Shown: piece after piece, positions 31,599 through 44,150 of the stretch
Layout of the letters: every line of letters starts with the position of its first letter
Position numbering within the stretch: the stretch's first letter is position 1
Source of the DNA: Lyophyllum atratum
Lineage: Eukaryota; Basidiomycota; Agaricomycetes; Agaricales; Lyophyllaceae
Reading direction: 5' to 3'
Assembly (NCBI GenBank): GCA_014905825.1
Contig: JACGCN010000002.1
Coordinates: forward strand, 2,604,001-2,668,000
DNA length: 64,000 bases
The notes under the pieces: model-generated
What the model was told of the DNA's origin: nothing
What the model saw: the letters and a program-made list of their open reading frames with translations, nothing else
Database searches by the model: none
Translations under genes and position numbers: made by a program

Positions 31599-31732
31599 GA
31601 ACCCCGCGACATCTGACATCTGACTGATACTGTCGCGGCTGAAACCTCTTCGATTAACCCTTGATAATGATATGTATCTCTCGAACATCTAAAAAACTGC
31701 CTTCCATCGCTGCTCACACTCTGTCAAAACAG

Positions 31733-33105
31733 TCAAGTTTGAGAGCTGAGTAACGTCTCCACTGCTGCTTCGATGTTGGGGCTAGAGTCACCAGACACAT
31801 TGTCAGAAGAGCCGCTTATGGAAAAAAATAAAGTTCCAATTCACCTGCGCTGGAGTGCCGCAACAACAACGTCCCGTTGGACATCCGGAAACATGGTTGT
31901 CAACTGGGTTATTTCTGCTTCGGCCGGCACCCGAATACCAGCACTCGCGCGCTCCGTCCGTCCAGTCAATTCATCCACCCATTCCCTCATCACAGAACCT
32001 GTTCCCGCGCCCACAGCGTCAGGATTAAGTTCAGGGTTCCGGAGCCTTGGCGCTGCTGCTCCTGGCGAAGGCCGTGCCGTGGTAATAACCTCCTCATTCT
32101 GAGAAGTCGTAGATGAAGCAGCGTTTCGGGTTGTAGATCCCCTTGATTCATCCGGGAGGGCGCGGTTCGATCGCCGAGGTGGGCGGAGCGATCCTACCAA
32201 CGGCAACAGAAATCGTTGAGCGAATCTGACCACAGCGGGGGATAGACGATATGCTTTAAGGTTCGCGAGGTCAGAGCGGTAAATCTGTCCCACGAGGATA
32301 CCAATGATGGCTACAGCCCCTGAACTAGGGAGACGGCTGATGGCTGTCTGAAGAAACCAGAAAATCAGAAAAAAAATCCCTACGAAGATATAGAAGGACT
32401 AAACCTGTAGGGCCAGCAGATATATCAGACTCTTGTTGTTCAGAGGGATGCCGAAGATGCGGTAATTGTAGGCGGAGGGGACGATCCGAGAATATTGGTA
32501 CAGCAAGCCGAATATAAGGACAGCGGGACCCATTGCGATGTGATTCAGCCCAACGCGGTGGAAGAGCATCAGAAATATCAGCTCCAGTATTGTCCCCAGA
32601 ATGGTGGACACCAGAGCAAAAGACTGTCGTGAGGTGTTACATTTACAGCCTTGACCACACCGCGAAAACTGTGCTCACGGCAAACTTCACGCTTCCAAAT
32701 TGACGTTCCACATGCACGCCAACATTGTATAAGACCAGTTCTCCGATGAAGAGATCACTTGAGTTGGTGAACGCAAGGTGATGGAGAGGCAGTCTCCAGT
32801 ACTGCAGGGATCTACATTCAGGCTTGATGACGTGCGCCAAATAAGGAACGCGATAGACGCTACCTGGTGGTGACGAGACAAGTGCGGAATCAACTGCAAG
32901 GCAAGTTGGCTTCAGCATGGCTGCGCCATAGAATATTGTATGCTTACTTGGAGGTGGAAGTAGTGCTTTACGTCAAATATCCCGACGAGTATGGATGTGA
33001 GCCCATAGCCCACCATAAGCCCTGCGTAACATACGCTCAGATGACGGTATCGGGCGATGTTACTAAAGAGATACCTTTAGAAACCGAAGCATTCTCGAAA
33101 GACAT
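31733..33105 (-). CDS. Dsc2/UBAC2-type rhomboid pseudoprotease with C-terminal CUE/UBA domain
   Basis: The gene can be rebuilt from ATG 33105: 'MSFENASVSK', then 'GLMVGYGLTSILVGIFDVKH' over a 49-base intron. Next are 'LIPHLSRHHQ' and 'YWRLPLHHLAFTNSSDLFIG', then 'ELVLYNVGVHVERQFGSVKF'. The rhomboid-like membrane core continues ('LELIFLMLFHRVGLNHIAMG', 'AVAIIGILVGQIYRSDL'). The last part is a CUE/UBA fold: 'ITQLTTMFPDVQRDVVVAAL' joined to 'RSPNIEAAVETLL', stop at 31733. No rhomboid GxSG serine motif was seen, so it should be a pseudoprotease. In fungi, Dsc2 belongs to the Golgi/endosome Dsc (Tul1) ubiquitin ligase that processes SREBP; UBAC2 acts in ER degradation. Dsc2 and UBAC2 are hard to tell apart by eye. 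Confidence 0.85.
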
Positions 33106-36100
33106 GTGGTGCCGGCTGGCTGCGCAGCGCTCACAGTTGGTGGAGGTTCGAGAAGACCGTGGGAGCACTTGAGCACGCGACACGATATTCCAACCTGATC
33201 TAACCTTCATTGGCTCTCATTCAGCAATCTCAGCCCAGCCGCCCCTGCCTCGAGGCCTTCATGTCATAACCTTTGCGCACTATTATCCAACGTTCGTCTT
33301 GTCTCCAACTCGAGAGGTTCGGGAACTTTGGATCACGCGTGTCAATGGCACAAAGGTCCCGAGCCTAGCCTCATCTAGTACCCCAAAATTCAATACGCCT
33401 CTATCGATCTTGCGGCTCCCGTAGATTGCCACTCTTTTGCGTCGACTGGGGTGCGATTGGGGTTTACAGCTGTCATATGCCCAATTGCTTTCATTGCCAG
33501 TACAACCTAGACAAGCTAAAGAGTCTTCAGAGACAGCTCGGCCGGCACGCCATCCCGTTGACACCAGTGAGAGACTTGTTTTCTTACGCCTCACTTTCCC
33601 CGGTCGCTGCTCTGGAAACTCCACCTGTTGCATTCGTGCCATAGCACCGTTGAGGATAGTATTGAACGGCCCCCTTCCATTTGACTTGGACGTGACGGTG
33701 GCAAGCCGGTGACCCGTTGGTGCTGTGGAGACGGGATATGGTATATGCCTTCAAGACGTCTCGTGAGTCCTTCTTTACGTTAACTTGATCTCAATACTCA
33801 ATACGGCTCCAGATTTGTGTGCTTTGAAGGCTTCCAATGTCGCGGCATTCACCGGACCAGATGGACTTCTTCGTCTCGCTCTGAATAGATCTCGTCCCTT
33901 GTTGATTGTATCTCATGCCATATAAGTCCTTGTAGGCGCAGATAAGGCCCTGGAAGAAGCACTGGCTCTGGCCCTCTCCGTTTACGAAGGGCCGTACCTC
34001 TCCACACCATATACTTGCGGTACATACGCCAGCGCACCTTGTACGTTCTATAGCCACGCTCAGGGGCCTTCAGGAGCCTCTGTCGACTGTCGTATGAAAT
34101 TTGCGACGTCAGCTGGCTTGGGGCGATACCACTTATACGTGTTTGGCATGTCCACGTCCCACTCGAACGCCGCTGAGCACCTTTATTTCGATGACAGAGG
34201 ATGCACATGTCCAGGGGAGGCTCCGGCACCCATTTCCTCATGCGTCATAAAATTCCTCCGGCGAAAGCCTGACAGCAACGACCCTGCCAAATACTAATAG
34301 GTGATGACATACCTCTGCAGTTTTCCTTAACTCCGCCTCTGTCGACGTCTGATCCTCCTTGTTAGCAAGTAGACATGTCGTCCTCCCGCGATGTGTCTTG
34401 GATGTCTTCTCTATGCTATCTACCGTAGGCAGAAGTCATAGATGGAATCAAACAGCTCAATTATAGAATTGCAGACAGTTCTTTTTTACATGTCGAAAAC
34501 TTTCTTCTCGGCACCTAGATGTAACTCCTCGGCCAGTCCCACATCATTCCCAAACTAAACGCTGAGTCTACGCATCTAGAAAATTAATCGAGTCTGACTT
34601 GGAAGGATACTGTCCTCAGGTGATCGACCCTAGGTCGTTAAACAACGGATACAATCCATCACGGTCGCTCCTTCACCGGCTCTATTCCCTTACGAAGGCG
34701 CTGTTCCACAATGCCGCGGTAGATAACTAAGCCGCATGAGTGGCATCGACACCGTGAGTAATGTAACTGCTGGAATATACTTCATTCGACTTGTGTTTAC
34801 TCGCTGTCATATCCATGTGGATTCAGAACTGGACATCCTCCACCTAAACGACAGGCTTTTTGAAATGTGTTGAGCAGGCGTTCGCCGCTGTTACACGTTG
34901 TACGTCTCCCGGCGACACGGTCTGTGTTTTCAAGACGCACAATTTCGGTCCGCTGCACTACGCATCCAGGTTATCAATACTTGGCAGTGGTAAGTGCCTA
35001 TTAAGGGTACAATATCTCCATCCCTCTGCTGTGAAACTCCCAGGAATAAATCCCGTACCCAATCGTTATCTCCATGTTCGGTTGCTCGGGCAAAGCGTGG
35101 GATATGCCCGTCTTTGTAGCCGCACAAGCTCTTGCGTTGACATAACGTCGGCGGCGATGAAGCCGTATGTGTTACTCAGCTGCAGCTGCAGCTGATCAGC
35201 AGAACTTCGACCTGGTACTTGACCGAAGCAGTACCAGAACTCTTCCCTGATATACTAGTGTCGCACGGGTTGGAAGCCTATGACTCATATTGGTGATTTA
35301 ATGTCATGTCATGAACGTACGGCGTCGAGCGTCCAATACGCTGTATCGTGTTCTCTAGCTACCCCAGATTGCAATTTGGCAGTGACAGCGTTCTTTCGAA
35401 GCTGCAGACCGAATATGTACGGCACAGAGTCGACCCCAGACCATTTCCCCTTCTGGGTGCCAAAGATCTCAGGCTTAGCCGCATAGGACAGGCCTGTGAT
35501 AACGTTCAGGGCATTAGCCTTTGAAGTACACGCGCCAGTTTCGCCGAAGGACGCCAAAATATGGCCAAGGCCGGAAAACAGCGCGACTAGGCTCCTGGCC
35601 ATAACAAATGCTGCGTTATCTCAAACTTGCTCATAGTGGCGCTGGTCTGGTGACCGGGGCGCACCATATGCCACGATGGCGCTGCTTCCGGCCCTGACCA
35701 GACCACTTACAGCCCTGTGCGCCTTGGCGGGATCATCCAATCTGTGGCACCGACATCCCGCAAATCTCTCCGGATATCGGGCTCTCTGGTGGTCGATCTC
35801 AGGCTTGGTATATCAAAGTGGTGTCATTTGCCACCGTCGTCGGGCAACGGGAGAACGTAGAGGAAGTTGAAGCGGATCATGAAACGTTTACCTGTGCAGA
35901 TGCCGCACACGGATGCAAAACCGAGCCACGTTCCTTGACGAGCGACGCCTTTGGGCGGGTTTATGAAATGGTCTCGATCATAAGATGCGGACATCCGGAG
36001 GTAGGATTCCGTGCGACCACGCTGACGTTGACACGATCGGGACGATCGATCGTCCGTCGTCACACACTCATTAACTATCTAATGGTTCTTCGAGTTTGTG

Positions 36101-39100
36101 TCTCCTGAACGCGTGATACGAGCCCATGTTCTCGAATCTCTAATCCCGACTGCAGGCAGCTGCAGGCTCCTTTACAGGTGTGAGTCTCCGGGATCCGCAG
36201 CCTAACCGCAGATGTCCTAAGCTGTCCTAAGGCGACCGGAGAGGCAGCCGCCGGTCCACAGAACCATTTGGACGCAGGTACTCGCCGCGAAGACGTGAGG
36301 GTTGAGAGTTGCTTGGGGGATAAGTACATAGCTTTCGTGACTGACGATGACAAGAGATGCAACGTCGTTCCAGAAAGAGAAAAGAAGCAAACGTTGTGAG
36401 TTGTTGACATCGGCCTGTATCAGCCTCCCGTCACTGGTCACTGCAACACTTCCCCTGCCTATGCTCAAATGCAGCTACCACTTTGGGCTCTCGTTGAAAC
36501 GCGACTTCGTGGCACCTCCCTAATCCCTTTCCAAACGTTCCCGATCTTGAACTCCGCATATTCACCATGACACTTTACTGAACGCTCTTCTTGTATCGTA
36601 GCCTTAGGCACAATGGTGGACCCGTCGGGAGGACACCATACCCTTAGGAGGTGCCATATTCCGTCCAGCGGTTGTGAAGGAACAAGTCGTGGCGCTTATC
36701 TCACGATCCAGAGGCTGTGCCCCGTCAAACCAGGTAAGTTACAAACGTGCTCAAAAATTCAACGTGAGTGGAGCCCAAATTAACGAAACGAAAATAAACC
36801 AAGGTCGCATGGTGCCAGAACTAAAACCCATTTACGAGGTGTGTGCGGCCAGTGTACTTGGAAATCGAAGCATGCTCCCGCCCCTGTCGTACCTTTCCCC
36901 GTCCATGGCATAATCTCCTTTCAAGTTTCCATGAACGCCAGAGTCAGCGTCTCACTGCGCTAGAAGGAGTCACCCCGCGCCATGCTTCGAAATTCATATA
37001 TTACACCTAATTTCCGCATCCCTCGGAGGCCCCGCCTCGTCTCCTGAGATACCCAATTCTACAGTAATGCAGTCCTTCCCCATACCAGTAGCTGTAATAT
37101 CCAATGCCATACTGGTTACCGCAAAAAGGCTTCCCCTGCGGGCGCTCGATCTATGCGCACGATCATCCTATCACCAGGTGGAACTGTCACAGAGCAGGAC
37201 AGCCTTCACTTGCCGACGCCGCTGCCCGCCGTATACGACAAGCTAATCAGGCAATCCTTCTTCCTCCCCCGCCTACCACCGCGTTGAATTGGCGCCAAGC
37301 TTGTATGGCGAGCATATCTACAGGTATGACTTGTGTCGCTACCGTCATTGCCGTTCCCGGCCCGCTCCAGAACTGTATCAGTGCTGGGAATCGACGCTCG
37401 TTAGCATCCTATTTCTGACTCGGCCTCCTTTCCGTCGCGATCTTCCCCCCGCTATGCAGTTCCAACTCGCGCTCACACTCGCATGGCCTATCGTATCGGA
37501 CCCGAAATCCCAATTCCATACACCGCGCGCAATCGAGTCCCGTGTCCTACGCCTCTTGGCCAACTCAAGTTCCGCCGCTACTAGAGGCCGCCGCCACACC
37601 GCCACGCACAAACACAAGTCAATCAAGACATAAGAGCTGCGAGCACGCGCTCCCGCGCCGCCCCCTCACTTCCATTCGTTCTCGCTCCGGGGGTTCTTGT
37701 CTTCGATGTCGTGCATGCTGCGGAGCCTGGGTGGCCGACGAAGCCACGGGAGGGCTGCGGCTCCGAGAATGCACCGCTTCCGCAAGGAGAGCGCTTCTCC
37801 CGCTCCCTTGCTTCCAATTCCTCCGTGTCGTCACTTTCTGAGTCTCGTCCGTTGACTCTGGAATTGCGATGTACACGGCGCGTCCACGCAGAAGCCGACC
37901 GTGCGGCTACGTCATCATTTTGTGACGACGGATGCGAACGCGTCGCGAGAAGAGGCGTTCAAGCTTTTCTCTTTCCCCTGTCCGTCGCGTTATTTGACGT
38001 CCTTGCTTTTTCTTCGCGATGATGCCCCCCGACATCCGAATCCATTACGATAGCTTACTTTATGCTTTCGTTGCGCCCTGACTCTCTTCATTCCTTGTCT
38101 GCACCCGAACCCGAACTCCGGGACGAGCAAGAGGCGCACTAATATTTTTTTCACCTCAAACTTATATCTCGACGCGAGTCCTACACTTGGGGTCTGGCAG
38201 CTATCCGTCGGGTTCCACGGCGAGGCATGAGGGTGCTTATATACCTGCACGTCTAGCATGGCCATCCGTATCGGTGCGGGGTGACGCAGGACAGCGGCTA
38301 GTGATACTGCGCTCGGGGCTGCACGCGTGCTCCGGGTCTCCGTCCTACTTCGCTTACCGTTATCGTCGCTTGGTCGTCTGTAACGTGGCATGGCGTCTAG
38401 GACTCTTGAAGACCGTGAGTGCTTGCTAATATGTCGATTTTGACCATTCTCAGCAGCACACGCGCCCGTCATCGTTTTCGTCCATGTCATGTGTGTACAA
38501 GCTGGGCCTAGGTCGCCGGGGAGAAGCCTGAGCCCGACCCCGCGCCACTGCAGCCCTGTGGACCCGATTACTATCGAGGAGGACGGATATGTATATGCGT
38601 ATGGGATAGGTTAAGGGCTTTAGGCTTTGGTACCTGTATAAGTTGTGGTGGGTGTGTCATGGTGACCTCAGACATGCCGAGTTGAGTACAAAGCAGGTAG
38701 GGCAGGATTAGCGACGAGGCCGTGTAAAGTAATACCAATAGAGATGCCCGCCATGTCTCCAGTGTTTGTCATCGTTAGTGCTGTGGATACAGAAAGGACA
38801 CGAGTACCCGTGCCTTGTGTGTGCTTTTCTTTCTGTTGACTTCCGGGAATAGGCCCCGTTGTCGTTGTGTGAGCCACCAAGGGTCGCGGGGAATTTGGCG
38901 AGCCACACTTGCAGGGCAGGGGCGGGGGCCGCGTCAGAGCGGCCGCTCTGAGTTCCATGGGCCCTGGACTCATGGGGATAGGTAGATACAATTGCGCCTT
39001 TGTTTAGTTTAGGTTTCGGTTTGAGTTTTGGTTTGGTAAGGTTTGAGGTGTTTGTGCAGGACAAGGGCTTGGTAGGGCGGGGATGACGCCACGACAAAAG

Positions 39101-40790
39101 ATAAGTTTTTAAAATGGGGTATGACTCCGCGCTAGTGATTGTTGTTGGTGTTGGTGATCGACGTCGAAGGAGGGATCGGTGCGGCATCATCATACTCGCG
39201 GAGCTTGGATATTCCATTCATCTCAACCGATCTGCACTAGCGTGCTCTTTTTAATTTTGCAGCTACGTATGCGATGGGTGACTCACACTAACCCACCTCC
39301 GGGGTGCAGGGCGCCGTTCCGTGCACTAATATTCAATGTTCACGTCACCGCAGGTGTTCCATCCGTCCTTTCCAACCATCCTGGGTGCAGTCTAATAACC
39401 TGTCAAGGTTGTTCTTTTTCACGTTCTATACTGTATGAATACTCAGCTCCCGTCCCGCCTGAGGGATGGGACTTCGGATTGGTCCTAGCATAACGCAGGA
39501 GGCCATGGGGCTGATCGTCGCTCCCAAATTTGTTCTCCAACTCTTGCTCTAGCACAAATTTAATACTTCCACCATTGCCGCGTCGTTTACAGTACCGCAC
39601 ACATGGTCGCAATGCATAGAAGTTGTTCACCGTCATTACACTGTCTGCGCTTCTGCTTCTTGTAGCAGATCGATGGCATTGGCGGGCTAGTGCGTGCAGC
39701 GCCCCTGGAGAACGCCTTCATCCGTGGCCCGGCGTCCGGAATATATACGTGTAAGTACAAGTGCGTCCATGCAACTGACCCGTGGTGTTCGAAGGTTCAT
39801 AACTAACGCGAACGTATCCCATTCGTGTTTGAATTTGTTGTCCGCCGTGGCGTCTTGTCTGAACCTTAGAATTGTGCCCGTTTCGTGTTAAGCTTTTCAT
39901 TTCTTTAATTAAGGTAGGTACTATGGATGTTTTGTATGGGCTAAACATACACGCTTGTCGGGGATTTACTTCATCCTATCGCGTTTTCTTTCTCTCGCTT
40001 GAGTGTCCCTCCACAAGCCCAATTCTAATAGTCGGCGTTATTCGGGAGCGAAGGCGACCTGGCGGATGCAAACGATCAGCGTACACTGTCCGCGACATAA
40101 TGAAAAGGGAAAGAGATAGCGGGGACTCACTTCGAATCGCGACCCTGGAAGTGGCACGAGTCTCGTCATGGGACAATGCTATTTCGGCTCGGAGGGGTTC
40201 GGTAGAGACTAGCAAAGGGGCAAGAGCAGACTGGGATGTGTCGCCAGGGGAGGGGACGAGAGGAGGTGAAGGAGAGCGACGTCGAACAGGATACGAGCGA
40301 TACGAGCCTGTGTTACATGTTAGGAACAAACATAGATGGATGGTGCAAACGCAGAGAAACGTCCAACTGGAAACACGAAGTACAATAATAGAGCCAAGCT
40401 GTGTCGAGTTGTTGAAACGCTTCAGAGTAGTGGCAGAGGCTTCGAATTGTCACTATTAGAGTATTGCGGTGTGTGCTCAGAGAGTCGGGGTGGAGCAGAG
40501 TAGCGGCGGGGATGGCAGCGACACATGGGGTGTGAGAGAAGCAAGCCGGGAGGACCGAGACGGGTGGACGCCAAATCGCCGGGCGACCCAAGACAGCGGA
40601 CGCGGTGCAGACTTGTTTCGAGGAGTGGAGGGTGCTCGGGGTCGCGGTCACCGGGGTCTGGGCAGATAACCCCGGAATGGATATACGATATGGAAATTCC
40701 CAATATGGAAGCAGACCCTGATCTGGTGTGTTGGTTCAAAACGGCGGACGGACGAGCAGAGCAACTTTGGTTCACGGCCTCTCTCCTGAC
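33106..40790. other. 7.7-kb gene-poor stretch upstream of the GATA factor
   Basis: No complete gene can be supported. Between about 33,300 and 35,600 several short stretches read like degraded coding sequence: plus strand near 33,800-34,290 and 34,860-35,000, and minus strand 35,309-35,602. Each is broken by stops or frame changes. From about 36,000 to 40,700 the sequence looks non-coding, with many short chance frames and pyrimidine-rich parts. The last part must contain the promoter and leader of the GATA gene. Confidence 0.45.
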
Positions 40791-42400
40791 ATGGACTCTC
40801 TCCAATTCGACGCCTACACATCCTACTCCGACTCCTCTGCTCCCCGTACCCCCTCCCCCCACGACATGCACTTCACCCCCGACGGCCACTACAAGGCCCT
40901 CGACATCGACCAGCGCATCGAGCCCCGCATCTACGCGGAGGGCGATGTCCAGGAAGATGGGTCTGTCCCCGTCGAGCCCCAGTACTGGAACAACGCTGCC
41001 CAGCAGCACCCCAGTCCCTTCCCGTACAACCCCCGTGGCTCCTTGCTCCAGGAGCTCTACGACCACGATCTTGCGGAGCAGCAGCAGCAGCAGCCGACAT
41101 ACGTCGACCAGCCCTCCGAGCCCCACCCCTTCCATCCAGCCGACAACTGGAACCAGCATGTACATAACCAGCGCCACCAGGACTATACCCTCATCCGCAG
41201 AGCCACCTTCCCCTACGTCAGGCACGACCGCGACGATGCTCTCGCCCTCCACCAATACCCGCCCTTCATGCAGCAGCAGCAGATCCATCACCAGGATGAC
41301 GGTCTGCACCCATACCCGTCTCGGCAAGACGCTATCTACGGCGAGCCGATATCCGAGGGCCAGGACTCGTTTATTCCCTCAATGTCCAATTCTCCCCACC
41401 AGTCCTACCATGAATTTGCCGACAACACGTCGATCAAGCTCGAGGACAACCAGCCACTCATGGTCCCCTCCCAGCCCGCTGGTTTCTACCGCCCTCCATC
41501 ATCTTCAGGTTGCCACCCGATGACCATGTCCTACCTCTCGCCTCATACTGGCCTGCCCGTCCAACACACCGACGATGCCGCGTCGAAGGAGACCCAATAC
41601 CTTCGTCGCCGATGCTTCAACTGCCACACCACCGAGCCCCCCTCGTGGCGCCGCTCTACTCTCAACCCTGGCAAGATCGTCTGCAACAAGTGCGGTCTCT
41701 ACGAGCGCACCCACCTGCGCCCGCGGCCTCTGCGCTTCGACGAGCTGCGCGCAGGCAACAAGGCCCGCAGCAACAAGTCCAAGGGTACCGTCAGCCCCAA
41801 GGCAAAAATGGCTCTCGTCAAGAAGGAGCCTCGCGAGTTTGGTCTCGTTCGCCGCAGCTCGGTGTCGTCTTCGTCCTCTGTCCATTCGGGCAGTGGCGCA
41901 AGCGACTGGGACGATAATGGTGTGTTGCACAAAGCCAACCCGGTTCAAGCGAGCCATTGCTAAACCGCTAATTCGCAGTATCCGTCTACTCTTCTGGGTC
42001 CGCACCCCCGACATCCTTCAACTCTCCCAACGCCGGCACGTTCCCTCTCTCCCGCGACTCCCAGTCGCCTCCGCGCGACGGCGGTATTCGCCTTCCCAAC
42101 GCACCGCTCTCGGACATCGCCACCATGAGTCCAAGCCAGCAACAGCTGCCGTTGTCCCCGCGGAAATCCCACACGGCGCCGTACTATTCGTCGCCGCCTC
42201 AGTCTGCGACAAATGGTATTCAGCAGGAGTACTACCGCCGCAGCTCCATCTCCGAGATGCAGCAGCAGGACCCCGCGGCCTGGCAAAACGTGACTGCGTC
42301 CCCGCAGAGCACCCAGGAGCTCACCCTTCCTGTCGAGAACTCCAGCGCTGGGGGGAGCAGCCCTGGCGTCGTCACCGTGCCCATTCCCGCGGCTTCGTAG
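40791..42400 (+). CDS. GATA-type zinc-finger transcription factor
   Basis: Two exons are split by an intron of about 60 bases near 41,919-41,978. The start ATG at 40791 ('MDSLQFDAYTSYSDSS') is chosen as the first methionine where the protein takes on a conserved-looking character; the frame is open further upstream. The N-terminal two-thirds is low-complexity, rich in Pro, Gln, His and Ser, with a CAG-encoded Gln run near 41,080-41,096. The single zinc finger reads CFNC, then 19 residues containing 'TTEPPSWRRS', then 'CNKCGLYERTHLRPRPLRF'. A basic region ('NKARSNKSKG', 'KAKMALVKKEPRE') follows. Exon 2 is Ser/Pro/Gln-rich. GATA factors bind (A/T)GATA(A/G) and in basidiomycetes control nitrogen use, light response or fruiting; which applies here cannot be said. 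Confidence 0.92.
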
Positions 42401-44120
42401 AGGATGCCTTCATGATGCAAAATGAACCTGATGCTCTATTTAAGCCCCAAAATATATCCCCCCCTCCCGTCATACCACACCATACCATCGCGACCCGGGG
42501 TCGCTGGCCGCGATACCACTCACACTCTCCTCACCGCCGCTATGTCCTCCGCCTGCATCTGTGTTCCATATACCTATTTATTGGCGGTCACCCACCCACA
42601 CACCGTTGTAACAAAAAGCCACCAGCCCAACAGATGTATCACTGCCCATTATCTTGGATTTTCCACTCTCTTACACCCCGGACACTTTCCTCTCCCTTTT
42701 TCCTCCCGCTCGTTTACCATTTTTGACATTACTTATTCCCTTCAGCCTCTTGTGCCCGCCGTCGTCTGCTCCATTTTATTTATTATACCACCACCGCCAC
42801 CGCTACATCATCTAGAGGCTCACCGCACGTACTTATATACACACGTCCCCCCGCCCCTGCCCCCCCTGCACTAAGTATTCTGTACAACCACTACTGCCAG
42901 CAACGAATGCGAAATGAAATTGCTCAAACACAACTTCACCTTGTGTGGCCAGACCCCCTAAGCTTCACAAGACAGATAACCGGCACACGGAGCTCGCAAT
43001 ATGAGAAGTGTGGAGCACCTCCTCACTCGGGTTTAGGAGCCGTTTTTAGTTCGGTGCGCCCCTTCCCCTCCTCGCTCCCCTTCGCTTGGGGCCCTGCACA
43101 CGCGCGTGTATTAGCGAGCATCGCGATGGTACGTTAATTTGTGCGAGTGGTCTAAAGGTCACGCGGCATGCGGTGGACCATGTGGTGCAATATTAGTTAT
43201 CGGACCCTTGTCCGACGCGATCTTGGGCATGTTTTTCCATGACTGGGCGGGTCTTTTCCTCTGCCGCCTCCATGCGCCTCGAGTTCTTCGATTTCTGGGT
43301 GCATATATCGTGTATCGGGGCGTATATTGGGGCGTTGGATATGTAATTGTTTAGCAGCGCGCCGCCCGTCACATGGGCGTCCATTTCATGGGACACTCGA
43401 GAATTTCAATGTCATAAGTATTTAGAGCAGCAGGTTCGATCGCGAGTTGGGGCGGACTCAACGGCCGCCGTGGATCGTTTTAGCGTTATCGTACTACGAC
43501 GATAGGGTGTTTGAATGAGCAATACATATCCGGGTCTTTGCTTTTCACCTTCTGTCGCTTCGTTTGTTGGAGCGGACCCAATTGCGACCTGCCACGCCAT
43601 TCACATTCAAGCGCCAATGGAACCGCCAGAGTCCAGGCACACCCAGACACTGACATAACTTTACACACGTACTTGGAAAATGAAAAGTGACGATTAGCGT
43701 TTGGACAGTATATATATTAAGATCGGACGCGACGGGCGTGCGGCGTGCGGAATGGAGCGATGGCAGAATGTAAAAAAGCGCACACGACAGTCCGACTGGT
43801 TCAGAAATCTTCAAAACGACAGACATCGTTGCTTGCCTATCTGTATTTTTTATCCCATGCAAACGCCTAGTACACTCTCTTACGTATGTTATGTCAAATC
43901 CCCGCCGGTGACCCCCCCAACCGCCGGCACAGGGGGAGCGTTTGTAGGGGAACGGGAACGTGGTTGGGGAGGTCATATTGCGTTGCACACGTATGCCAGT
44001 CGCCCCTGTCTGGGTGGGTCGTCCCTTGGGCCTGAAGCGTAAGTGCTAATAACTGGTGAAAATTTTACGCAAAGAGAAGTACGGAGACGGGAAAAAAATA
44101 GAAGGCAGCCGAGTGCTTGT

Positions 44121-44150
44121 GTGAACAGGTGTGAACAGGTGTGAACGTGT
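44121..44150. repeat. 10-bp direct repeat, three units
   Basis: GTGAACAGGT occurs twice in tandem and is followed by the variant GTGAACGTGT, then a short CA run. It is a minor minisatellite in non-coding DNA. Confidence 0.7.

Noticed and set aside
37990..38490. 166-codon minus-strand frame upstream of the GATA gene
   Set aside because: It is a basic, low-order composition with no motif, lying in a stretch where all frames are fragmentary.
40422..41327. 301-codon minus-strand open frame over the GATA gene
   Set aside because: It lies antisense to the Pro/Gln/Ser-rich coding exon and is explained by that exon's codon bias. Its Val/Leu/Gly-rich product has no domain.
40525..41523. 332-codon plus-strand frame rich in Ser/Thr/Pro
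   Set aside because: It is a second-frame shadow of the GATA coding exon, which holds the zinc finger and is clearly the real frame.
41575..42726. 383-codon plus-strand frame crossing the GATA intron
   Set aside because: It is an out-of-frame reading of GATA exons and a C/T-rich 3' region, with no domain and no conserved motif.
43140..43200. tRNA-like D-arm ('gcgagtggtctaaaggtc')
   Set aside because: No matching acceptor or T arm could be formed in the following 100 bases.
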